From Rubrivivax sp. (GTDB taxonomy: Bacteria; Pseudomonadota; Gammaproteobacteria; Burkholderiales; Burkholderiaceae_C), in assembly GCA_030653385.1 (NCBI GenBank), contig JAURZM010000047.1, positions 124,001 to 188,000 of the forward strand: DNA of 64,000 nucleotides. Direction: 5' to 3'. Below are positions 16,774 through 23,599 of this stretch, in pieces (positions within the stretch are counted from its first letter, which is position 1; the number at the start of each line of letters is the position of its first letter). Under the pieces are notes generated by a model. It had not been told where the DNA came from and did not search any database. It saw only the letters and a list, made by a program, of their open reading frames with translations. The position numbers and the translations under genes are program-made.

Positions 16774-17985
16774 ATGAACGCCGTTCTGCAAGACCAGCCG
16801 CTGCCGGCCCGCCTGGTGCCGTGGCCCCGTGCCCTGCACACCACGCTGGGTCGCTGCCTGCTGCTGGCCGTGTTGCTGCACCTGTGGCTGGCGGCCTGGG
16901 TGGGCACCGCGCCGGGCGGCACGGCGCAGCTGGGCCAGGGGGTGTTCGGCGCCATCAACGTGACACTGCGGGGGCCGGTCAGTGAAGGTGCGCGGGTGGT
17001 CGAGCTGCCGCCCGAGCCTGTCAGCACCGCCCCCGGCGATGCGCCCACACCACGCTGGGGTGGCGCGGTGCGCAGTGCCGAGCCGCAGCCCGACAGCGTG
17101 CCCGGTGCGGCCACCCTGGGTTTGCCGGCCGCCCGGTTGCCTGAAGCGCGCCGGTTGGCCGTGCCGCCGATCGAAACCGCAGCCACCGCAGTGGCTGCGC
17201 CGGTGCCACTGCCCGCGCCCGTGGCGGTGCCGGCGCCCCTGCCCAGTGCGGCGCCCCAGCTGCAGCAACTGCCCCCATTGACACCGAGCCCGGCCTGGAC
17301 CGCTGCCCCTGCGCTGCCTGCCCAGGCGACCTTGCCCAGCCCCGCCGTGCTGCCCGGCCTGCCTGAGCCGGTGGCGGCCTTGGCTGCGCCTGCACCTGCA
17401 CCGCAGCGGCAGTTGCCATCGACCTTGGCCGCGCCCACGCCGGCGGCACCTGCAGCTGCCTTGCCCAGCGCTGCCGCGCCGCTGTCCCTGCCTGAACTGG
17501 CCGCACCGGAACGGCCGCTGCCGGCACCACCGGTGCTGCGCCAGCTGGCCACCCCGCCGGCCGCCCTGGCGCGCACACCCGAGCCCGCGCTGAGCGCGCC
17601 AGACCTGCCAGCGGCACCGGCGGCTGCCTTGCCACCCGCCGTGTCGCTGACCGGGCAGCCGTTGCCGGCCTTGGGCACGGCGCCAGCCGATGCCGGTTCG
17701 CGGGTCGGCCACGACGTGGCCACACCACCTGCCGCGCCATCCAGTGCACCCCCGCGCCTGAACCTGGAACTGGCCCGCCCGCGGGGTGGCGAGCTGTCCC
17801 GTTACGACACCCGCGGTGTCTTGCCGGTTTTGCCACGCCCGCCCGAACGCGACGAAAAACTGGCGCGCGAGATCGAAAAGGCCGGCAAGGCCGATTGCCG
17901 CACGGCCTACGGCGGCATGGGTCCGCTGGCGGTGATTCCGCTGGCGGTGGACGCGCTGCGCAAGGAAGGTGGGTGCAAGTGGTGA
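16774..17985 (+). CDS. Ala/Pro-rich membrane-anchored protein, TonB-like in layout
   Basis: 403 residues, not a recognised enzyme. Residues 1-50 hold a cytoplasmic stub and one membrane helix ('LGRCLLLAVLLHLWLAAWV'). Residues about 65-330 are a low-complexity Ala/Pro/Leu/Val region likely to span the periplasm. The last 75 residues are different and look conserved: 'YDTRGVLPVLPRPPERDEK', 'IEKAGKADCRTAYGGMG', 'VDALRKEGGCKW', with two Cys that could pair. The layout (short inside, one helix, Pro-rich linker, small outer domain) recalls TonB, but no TonB C-terminal fold was seen. A Gly/Arg-rich antisense frame over the same bases is a shadow. Confidence 0.65.
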   Translation: MNAVLQDQPLPARLVPWPRALHTTLGRCLLLAVLLHLWLAAWVGTAPGGTAQLGQGVFGAINVTLRGPVSEGARVVELPPEPVSTAPGDAPTPRWGGAVRSAEPQPDSVPGAATLGLPAARLPEARRLAVPPIETAATAVAAPVPLPAPVAVPAPLPSAAPQLQQLPPLTPSPAWTAAPALPAQATLPSPAVLPGLPEPVAALAAPAPAPQRQLPSTLAAPTPAAPAAALPSAAAPLSLPELAAPERPLPAPPVLRQLATPPAALARTPEPALSAPDLPAAPAAALPPAVSLTGQPLPALGTAPADAGSRVGHDVATPPAAPSSAPPRLNLELARPRGGELSRYDTRGVLPVLPRPPERDEKLAREIEKAGKADCRTAYGGMGPLAVIPLAVDALRKEGGCKW

Positions 17986-18037
17986 GGCGGCGGCACGGCG
18001 GCCGCCTTCTCACGTCACTCGCCGGCTGTTTCGTCCC

Positions 18038-20179
18038 TTACTGCGCCAGGTCCAGGCGGTAGTCGCCGTTCACCGGCCCGGTGACACCCCGAGCGAAGTA
18101 CACACGCACATACATCAGCACCGGCGCGCCGCTGGTGTTGCTGGCCGTGGCCAGGTCGACGCGGCCCACACCCTGTGTGCTGCGGGCCAGCAGCGCCAGC
18201 GCCGCGTCGTAGATCTCCAGGTTGAAGTCCGACTCCGGGCCCGGCGTCAGCGTGGCGCTGAGCGTGCGGCCCGGGGCCACGGTGACGGCGAAGAAGTCGC
18301 GGTCGCGCACCTCGCCGCGGGCGCTGCCCATGTTGGCGTTGACCTGCGCCGGCAGGCTGGGCACCACCTGAGGCTGGCTGAAGTTGTCGTTGGGTTCGAC
18401 CTCGGCCAGCACCAAGGGCAGGGGCGGTGTGTCGCTGATGTTCAGGAACACCGCCGTCACCGCACCCCAGGCGCCTGAGGCATCGCGGGCCCGCACGTAG
18501 ACCGTGTGGCGGCCCGGTGCCAGACCGGCGGTGTCGACACTGCCGGCCAGGGTTTCGGTCTCGCTGTTGAAGCTGCCATCGGCCGCCGACAAGGCGCGCG
18601 GCACGGCGCCAGCTTCCCAGGGCGGGGTGTTGATGGTGTATTCGGCCGCGGCGATGGCCTGCGTGCCTTCGACGCCGTTGCTGTTGTTGAAACGTGCGTC
18701 GCTGGCTGAGCCGCTCAGCGCCACCGGCGTGCCGGCGGCGACACCCACACCCGATGCATCACCGGCCAGCGCCAGCGCCGTCACGTCGGGGCCGGCGGGT
18801 GTGATGTAGGGCGTGCGCACCACCTTGGCGGCGTAGATCAGCGCCGGCAGGTTGCCCGGCTTGATCGTGCTTTCGTAGCTGGCGCAGCTCTGGAAGAAGG
18901 ACGTGCCCAGTTCGATGGTGTAGGCGGCCACGCCCAGTTCACCGTAGCTGATGCCGTCGCTGGTGCCGTCGGTGGGGTACAGGCCGATCGACTGTGTGGG
19001 GGTGTAGCCGTTGAAGAAGGCGAACTTGCGGCCCAGCGTCTGCAGCGCGGGGCCGTTGGGTGCAGGCGTGGCCGTATTGCCCCAGGGCCACAGCACCAGC
19101 TGGCTGTAGCTGTGGATGTCCATGTGGATGCCGCTGGTGTCGGCCGGCGCGGCGTCGGTGACGGCGGGGCCGCGGCGGTCGGGCCACAGGCTGCGCACGT
19201 AGTTCTGGATGGCCTGGATCTCGGGCTCCGAACCCGCGCTGGGGCCGCGGTAGGTCAGGCTGCAGGCGCTGCCGCTGGAGCCTTCACCGCCGGTGCTGTT
19301 CCAGCCAAAGGTGAAGTTGCGGTTCAGGTCGACACCGCGGGTGTTGGTGTTGGCGCAGTGCGCGTTGTTGACGTTCTTGCGCCACGACAGGCCGGTCTCG
19401 GCGCGTTTGCGGCCGTCGGGGTTGGCGTGCAGCATCAGGTGCACTTCGTGGTGGTCCATGATCCACGTCGCGTCGGCGTTGTTGCCGTGGCCGTTGACCA
19501 GCCAGCGCGCAAACTCCAGCACCAGCGGCGCGGTCGTGTATTCACGGGCGTGGATGGCGCTGTTGATGAAAAGCTTGGGCTTGCCACCGGCAGGTGCCGG
19601 CACCGCGCTGTTGCTGAGCTTCAGCACCCGCAGGTCGTAACCGCCCGTGCCCTGGGTCTTGAGCCAGGAGTCACCGGCATCGACCCAACTGCCCAGCGTG
19701 GGCCGCGCGGCCAGCAGCGCGTCGGCCGCGGCGAAGGTTTCTTCCACCGTTTCGTAGCAGGCGTAGCCGGGAATGGACAGCGGCTGTGCTTCGGCGGTGC
19801 CGCGCTTGGCCTGCAGGATCTGCATCAGCGTCAGCCGCCGGTTGCGCAGTTCGATGTAGTCGGTGGCCAGTTCGAAGCGGAAGCCGAAGGGCCGCAGGCG
19901 GTCCATGTCGGCGGCGTCGAGTTCCATCACCAGGAAACCCCGTTTGAAGTCGCTTTCCAGCAGCTGACCGTGGAAGCTGATGGCCGCCTTGCGGGCGATC
20001 TCGGCGCTCGGGTAGTAGGCGCGGTAGACGTTCTGCGTCTGTTTTTCCTGCTCCAGCAGGTTGTGCAGCTCGGGGCCGTGCAGGTGCTGGGCGGCGGCGG
20101 GCCAGTGGGCGGCGCAGGCGGCAACGACAGCCAGGGTCAGCGCCAGCGGGCGGGCGCGGCAGGGGGTTATGGTCTTCAA
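18038..20179 (-). CDS. Secreted zinc carboxypeptidase (M14 family) with C-terminal pre-peptidase domain
   Basis: 713 residues, starting at TTG 20179 with GGAG five bases before it; no ATG fits as well. Signal peptide ends at WPAAAQ. The M14 domain is about 115-430: zinc ligands in 'AIHAREYTTAPLVLEFA' (HxxE) and His in 'IHMDIHSYSQLVLWPW', substrate residues 'DLNRNFTFGW' (Asn-Arg), and catalytic Glu in 'AYTIELGTSFFQS'. Two beta-rich segments follow. The last, with 'DFNLEIYDAALALLARS' and 'LYVRVYF'-like text, is a PPC domain often removed on maturation. It trims C-terminal residues from extracellular peptides. Confidence 0.92.
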   Translation of the reverse strand: MKTITPCRARPLALTLAVVAACAAHWPAAAQHLHGPELHNLLEQEKQTQNVYRAYYPSAEIARKAAISFHGQLLESDFKRGFLVMELDAADMDRLRPFGFRFELATDYIELRNRRLTLMQILQAKRGTAEAQPLSIPGYACYETVEETFAAADALLAARPTLGSWVDAGDSWLKTQGTGGYDLRVLKLSNSAVPAPAGGKPKLFINSAIHAREYTTAPLVLEFARWLVNGHGNNADATWIMDHHEVHLMLHANPDGRKRAETGLSWRKNVNNAHCANTNTRGVDLNRNFTFGWNSTGGEGSSGSACSLTYRGPSAGSEPEIQAIQNYVRSLWPDRRGPAVTDAAPADTSGIHMDIHSYSQLVLWPWGNTATPAPNGPALQTLGRKFAFFNGYTPTQSIGLYPTDGTSDGISYGELGVAAYTIELGTSFFQSCASYESTIKPGNLPALIYAAKVVRTPYITPAGPDVTALALAGDASGVGVAAGTPVALSGSASDARFNNSNGVEGTQAIAAAEYTINTPPWEAGAVPRALSAADGSFNSETETLAGSVDTAGLAPGRHTVYVRARDASGAWGAVTAVFLNISDTPPLPLVLAEVEPNDNFSQPQVVPSLPAQVNANMGSARGEVRDRDFFAVTVAPGRTLSATLTPGPESDFNLEIYDAALALLARSTQGVGRVDLATASNTSGAPVLMYVRVYFARGVTGPVNGDYRLDLAQ

Positions 20180-20271
20180 GTGGGCTCCTCGTCCTTTGCC
20201 GCAGACTATGCCAGCAAGGACGGGCTTTTTGCCCCCCGCATCTTCAGGCTCTGCGCTGCATGCGAAGGCCT

Positions 20272-21348
20272 TCAGGCCGCCATTGCGTCCGGCGCAAAGT
20301 CCAGCAGCACCTTCATCGCCCGCTTGCGGTCGCTGGCCAGTTCGAAGGCCTGGCGCGCCTGGCTGAGCGGGAAACTGCCGGTGATCATGGGCCGCATGTC
20401 GACACGGCCTTCGTTGATCAGCCGCACCGCCAGCGCGAACTCGGCATGGAAGCGGAAGGACCCGCAGATGCTCAGTTCCTTGGCCACCACCAGGTTCTGC
20501 GGGATGCTCACGTCGCCACCCAGGCCCAGCTGCACCACCACACCACGCGGGCGCATCGTGTCCAGCCCGGCGCGCAGCGCACGTTCATTGCCCGAACATT
20601 CCAGCATCACGTCGAAGCTGCCCTTGCGGGTGCTGCCGTCGGCGCCGTAACGTGCCACCCAGCCGCTGTCCTGCGCCACGTTCAGGGTCTGGTGGGCGCC
20701 CATGGCGCGTGCCACGGCCAGCGTTTCGTCGGTCAGGTCCACGGCCACGATCTCGGCCGCGCCGTGCACACGCGCTGCGGCCACGGCCAGCGTGCCGATG
20801 GGCCCGCAGCCCGACACCAGCACGCGTTTGCCCAGCAGCGACCCGGCGCGCGACACACCGTGCAGCGCCACCGAAAAGGGTTCGGCCAGGGCGGCGTGCT
20901 GCAGCGGCACGTGCGCCGCCACCACTTCGCACTGCACCGCGTCGCAGACCAGCAGGTTGCGGAAGGCACCTTCGACATGCGGGTCGCGCATCGCGCTGCC
21001 GTAGAAGCGCATGTCCAGGCACTGGTTGGGCAGGCCTTCCAGGCAGTAGACGCAGCGGCTGCACGGCCGGCTGGGGTTGACGGCGACCTTGTCGCCAGGT
21101 TTGACGCGGCTGACGTCGGGCGCCACGGCCGTCACGGTGCCGGCCACCTCGTGGCCCAGGATCATCGGCCGCTTGATGCGCACGGTGCCGAAGCCACCGT
21201 CGTGGAAGTAGTGCAGGTCCGACCCGCAGATGCCGCCAAAACCCACCTGCACCAGCACCTGGCCGGGGCCGGGCTCGGCCGCCTCCTGTTCTTCGACCTG
21301 CAGATCGTGGGGCGCGCGGATCACCAGGCACATGCAGCGCAGTTGCAT
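20272..21348 (-). CDS. Zinc-dependent medium-chain dehydrogenase, L-idonate 5-dehydrogenase type
   Basis: 358 residues from the ATG at 21348 (AGGAG upstream, inside the shared inverted repeat). Catalytic zinc Cys in 'GGICGSDLHYFHDGG' and 'GHEVAGTV'; structural zinc Cys cluster 'CSRCVYCLEGLPNQC'; Rossmann motif 'VSGCGPIGTLAVAAA'. The likeness to IdnD/sorbitol dehydrogenases and the divergent IdnO-like gene suggest oxidation of L-idonate (or a similar sugar acid) to 5-ketogluconate. The substrate is inferred from the pairing; other polyol dehydrogenases look alike. Confidence 0.85.
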   Translation of the reverse strand: MQLRCMCLVIRAPHDLQVEEQEAAEPGPGQVLVQVGFGGICGSDLHYFHDGGFGTVRIKRPMILGHEVAGTVTAVAPDVSRVKPGDKVAVNPSRPCSRCVYCLEGLPNQCLDMRFYGSAMRDPHVEGAFRNLLVCDAVQCEVVAAHVPLQHAALAEPFSVALHGVSRAGSLLGKRVLVSGCGPIGTLAVAAARVHGAAEIVAVDLTDETLAVARAMGAHQTLNVAQDSGWVARYGADGSTRKGSFDVMLECSGNERALRAGLDTMRPRGVVVQLGLGGDVSIPQNLVVAKELSICGSFRFHAEFALAVRLINEGRVDMRPMITGSFPLSQARQAFELASDRKRAMKVLLDFAPDAMAA

Positions 21349-21351
21349 CGG

Positions 21352-21409
21352 GGGTCTCCTGTTTGGTGTGATGATTGCAGCCGCGATCATCACACCAAAC
21401 AGGAGACCC
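21352..21409. promoter_or_regulatory. Perfect 24-bp inverted repeat between divergent dehydrogenase genes
   Basis: Left arm 21352-21375 and right arm 21386-21409 are exact reverse complements with a 10-base spacer. The arms start at the spacer with ATGAT/ATCAT, contain TTGGTGTGATGAT, and end in the GGAG ribosome sites of both genes. The whole space between the two start codons is 64 bases, so promoters, operator and both leaders lie in or next to it. A dimeric repressor or activator site (GntR- or LacI-like) is the simplest reading; no regulator gene is adjacent. Confidence 0.8.
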
Positions 21410-21412
21410 GCC

Positions 21413-22174
21413 TTGAAGCTCTTCGACCTGAGCGGCCGCACGGCCCTGATCACCGGTTCCAGCAAGGGCATCGGCTACGCCATTGCCGGTGCGCTGGCCA
21501 GCGCGGGCGCGCGGGTGGTGCTGAACGCCCGCAGCCCCGACGCCCTGGCGCAGGCACGCAACACGCTGGCCGCCGAAGGTTTCGACGTGCACACCGCCGC
21601 TTTCGACGTGACCGACGCCGACGCCGTGGAAGCCGGCGTGTTGCAGGTCGAAGCACAGGTTGGCGCCATCGACATCCTGGTCAACAACGCCGGCATGCAG
21701 CACCGCGGCAACTTCGCCGAATTCCCGATCGACGCCTGGCACAAGATCACCACCACCAACATCGACAGCGTGTTCCTGGTGGGCCGCGCGGTGGCGCAGC
21801 GCATGATCCAACGCCAGGCCGGCAAGATCATCAACGTCTGCAGCGTGCAAAGCGAATTGGGCCGCCCAGGCATCGCACCCTATGCCGCCACCAAGGGCGC
21901 GGTGAAGATGCTGACCAAGGGCATGGCCATCGACCTGGGCAAACACGGCATCCAGGTCAACGGCCTGGGCCCGGGTTACTTCAAGACCGAACTGACGCAG
22001 TCCCTGGTGGCCGACCCGGCCTTCACCGCCTGGCTGAGTGGCCGCACACCCGCCGGCCGCTGGGGCGAGGTGAAGGAACTCGCCGGCGCGGCCATCTTCC
22101 TGGCGTCCGACGCATCCAGCTTCGTCAACGGCCACATCCTGTACGTGGACGGCGGCATCACGGCCAGCCTGTAG
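21413..22174 (+). CDS. SDR oxidoreductase, gluconate 5-dehydrogenase (IdnO) type
   Basis: 253 residues, starting at TTG 21413 with AGGAG seven bases before it. Cofactor motif 'ALITGSSKGIGYAIA', 'LVNNAGMQHRG' and the catalytic Ser/Tyr/Lys in 'NVCSVQSELGRPGIAPYAATKGAV' define a classical SDR. The pattern 'GMQHRGNFAEFP' and 'VDGGITASL' are typical of 5-keto-D-gluconate reductases. With the divergent IdnD-like enzyme it could turn L-idonate into D-gluconate via 5-ketogluconate. It is probably regulated with idnD through the palindrome. No kinase or permease for this pathway is next to it. Confidence 0.85.
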   Translation: MKLFDLSGRTALITGSSKGIGYAIAGALASAGARVVLNARSPDALAQARNTLAAEGFDVHTAAFDVTDADAVEAGVLQVEAQVGAIDILVNNAGMQHRGNFAEFPIDAWHKITTTNIDSVFLVGRAVAQRMIQRQAGKIINVCSVQSELGRPGIAPYAATKGAVKMLTKGMAIDLGKHGIQVNGLGPGYFKTELTQSLVADPAFTAWLSGRTPAGRWGEVKELAGAAIFLASDASSFVNGHILYVDGGITASL

Positions 22175-22217
22175 CCGCGCCGAAAATGCCACCGCGCGGC
22201 CCCGTGATAATGACCGG

Positions 22218-22430
22218 ATGACGATCTTCTACTGGGTGATGGGCGTGCTCATCGTCGGCACGCTGCTGCCGTCGATCATGTACTGGGTGCTCTATGCCGT
22301 GACCGGCGAGCCGGCTTGCGCGCGCCGCGCCAGCGCCCTGTGGAACTTCAGCCGCGTGCTGGCGCTGTTCGGTTTCAACATCCTGATCTGGGGCCACGTC
22401 ATCGTGGGCCTGTGGCAGTTGGCGCGCTGA
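22218..22430 (+). CDS. Small two-helix membrane protein
   Basis: 70 residues, unknown function. Two hydrophobic helices are visible, 'WVMGVLIVGTLLPSIMYWVL' and 'LALFGFNILIWGHVIVGLW', joined by a short basic loop 'CARRASALWN'. It lies 43 bases after the idnO-like gene on the same strand and is the last intact gene before the degraded region. The ribosome site is weak. Strong codon bias and helix spacing make a real inner-membrane protein likely. Confidence 0.6.
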   Translation: MTIFYWVMGVLIVGTLLPSIMYWVLYAVTGEPACARRASALWNFSRVLALFGFNILIWGHVIVGLWQLAR

Positions 22431-22613
22431 GCTCCCGGGGTTGAAGCCGTCGGGCATCGAAAGAGGCGCTCTGGCGCGCAAACGGCGGCAGGGGCTCAGC
22501 GACGGCGGCGACAGCGAGCCCTTGCGCGTAACGCACCCGTTGCCGCGACGGCCTGCTGCAGCGCCAAGGTTGCCGTGCTGGCCGCGCCAGCGCACCGGAC
22601 CGACCGGGTTGCC
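22431..22613. other. Non-coding, degenerate stretch
   Basis: No frame here looks like a protein on either strand. It forms the left part of a 1.17-kb degraded region (to 23599) with relaxed codon patterns compared with the flanking genes. I see no promoter or hairpin of note. Confidence 0.5.
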
Positions 22614-22790
22614 ATGCAGCCGCCACTCAACAGTACCGGCATCCGGCCAAAGGAGCAGTCGTCGGCGAACGACTGGCTTTCGCACCCGAGCGAAACCTAC
22701 CACCTGCGCGGCCTGGCGCAAGTCGCCGGCACCGACTCCGGCAACACGAGCAAGCTGCTGAAGCTGCTGGTTTCGCGAGGGCGGATCATT
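22614..22790 (+). pseudogene. Winged-helix fragment of an HTH/nucleotidyltransferase-type regulator
   Basis: From ATG 22614 the plus strand reads 'MQPPLNS', then 'ETYHLRGLAQVAGTDSGN' and 'TSKLLKLLVSRGRI'. This is a recognisable N-terminal winged helix of the kind that precedes nucleotidyltransferase domains or stands alone in small regulators. After about 22790 the likeness stops abruptly and the strand becomes antisense to a RES toxin fragment. No nucleotidyltransferase motif (GSxxR, DxD) follows. I read it as a truncated gene end left by rearrangement. Confidence 0.55.
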
Positions 22791-22793
22791 TTG

Positions 22794-23069
22794 GGCCTCG
22801 ATTGCAGAGGGCAAGAAGATCGACTTGAAGGGGCCGCGCGCCGCGCCAAGCGTCTCGTAGATCGCCGTTTCGCCAGACTCTGCGAAGTAACCGACCTCGT
22901 CGTCGGTCAGGTCGAAGCGTCCCGAGCGCAGGCCTCGGAGTGGCAACCCCAAAGTGGCAACGGCAACGGCAACGGCGCCGCGCCGAGTTCTCAGGCGTTG
23001 CAACTTATGGAGATTGAATGGCGCCGGGAGCGTGAAGTCAACGGCGTGTTCAGCCTGCGTCAGTCTCAT
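22794..23069 (-). pseudogene. Truncated RES-domain toxin (NAD+ phosphorylase type)
   Basis: From ATG 23069 the minus strand gives about 92 residues of RES-like protein: 'FTLPAPFNLHKLQRLRT', 'RGLRSGRFDLTDDEVGYFAE', 'SGETAIYETLGAARGPFK'. The Arg in GRFD, the YFAE strand and the 'ETAIYETL' Glu are the usual RES landmarks. Homology breaks at about 22794, where the HTH fragment begins on the other strand, so the C-terminal half is gone. The frame stays open beyond but is antisense. It starts 9 bases after the antitoxin remnant, as in intact Xre-RES operons, which deplete NAD+ when the toxin is free. Confidence 0.6.
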
Positions 23070-23078
23070 GGCGCACGC

Positions 23079-23480
23079 TCAGTTGCCCTTCTGTCCGGCA
23101 ATGGCCAGCACACGTTCCGCCTCGCCCTGCTCGATGGCGGCCAGAGGCGTCTTGCCGCCCAGAGCCTGTCCAGAGTCGACGCGAGCTTGGGCAGCGCCGC
23201 CCAGACCCTGGGCTCGTGATGGTGACGCCGATCGTGCCGGCGAGCTCTGCGACCTCATCGGTCGAGACCGTGTCGCCGGTTGCGAGCCTGGTGCTGCGCG
23301 CGCCCGGGCTATCGGCCAGCGGGGCGCGTGTTTCCTCAACGGTGACGCAGTCGGAGTGGCCACGGGCTTGTACAGCGGTACGCTTGCCCCTGGTTTTTGC
23401 GGCGCCCGATGGGTTGTCACATTCGGACGTTTCGTCAAGTTGGATTGCCTCGTTCAAAGGCCAGGTTCCCACTGCCCCCG
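23079..23480 (-). pseudogene. Frameshifted Xre/MbcA/ParS-type antitoxin remnant
   Basis: The pieces lie in different frames of the minus strand. One frame (about 23480 down to 23205) reads 'VTVEETRAPLADSPGARST' and 'VSTDEVAELAGTIGVTI', an HTH-like start. A second (23200-23150) reads 'VWAALPKLASTLDR'. A third ends at the stop 23079 with 'ALGGKTPLAAIEQGEAERVL' followed by AIAGQKGN, the typical C-terminal helix of DUF2384 antitoxins that cap RES toxins. The order is right for one protein, but at least two frameshifts and an internal deletion separate the parts, so it cannot be functional. Confidence 0.55.
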
Positions 23481-23599
23481 CGCCGCAGTTGATCGAGCCA
23501 GCGCTCCGGCACCAGCGCCTTTCGTGCAGGCCTTCGCGGCGGCCCGGCTGAAGGTGATGAACCTGGGCCGGTTCGACTTGAATTGAACCGGCACCGACC
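23481..23599. other. Short non-coding stretch upstream of the antitoxin remnant
   Basis: Nothing recognisable is coded here. It may hold the former promoter of the antitoxin/toxin pair and the 3' flank of the nitroreductase gene, which ends at 23600 on the same strand. No clear hairpin with a T-run was seen. Confidence 0.4.

Noticed and set aside
16689..17723. Gly/Ala-rich minus-strand frame over the Ala/Pro-rich gene
   Set aside because: Low-complexity mirror of the Pro/Ala linker. The plus frame has a membrane helix and a conserved-looking C-terminus, and the minus frame has neither.
17985..18037. GC-rich hairpin between the Ala/Pro-rich gene and the carboxypeptidase gene
   Set aside because: A 7-bp stem with a 9-base loop and no T-run on either strand; too weak to call a terminator.
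22158..23069. A single 303-residue minus-strand gene across the degraded region
   Set aside because: Only its first 92 residues look like protein (RES domain). The rest is antisense to an HTH fragment and then without likeness, so a truncated gene is the better reading.
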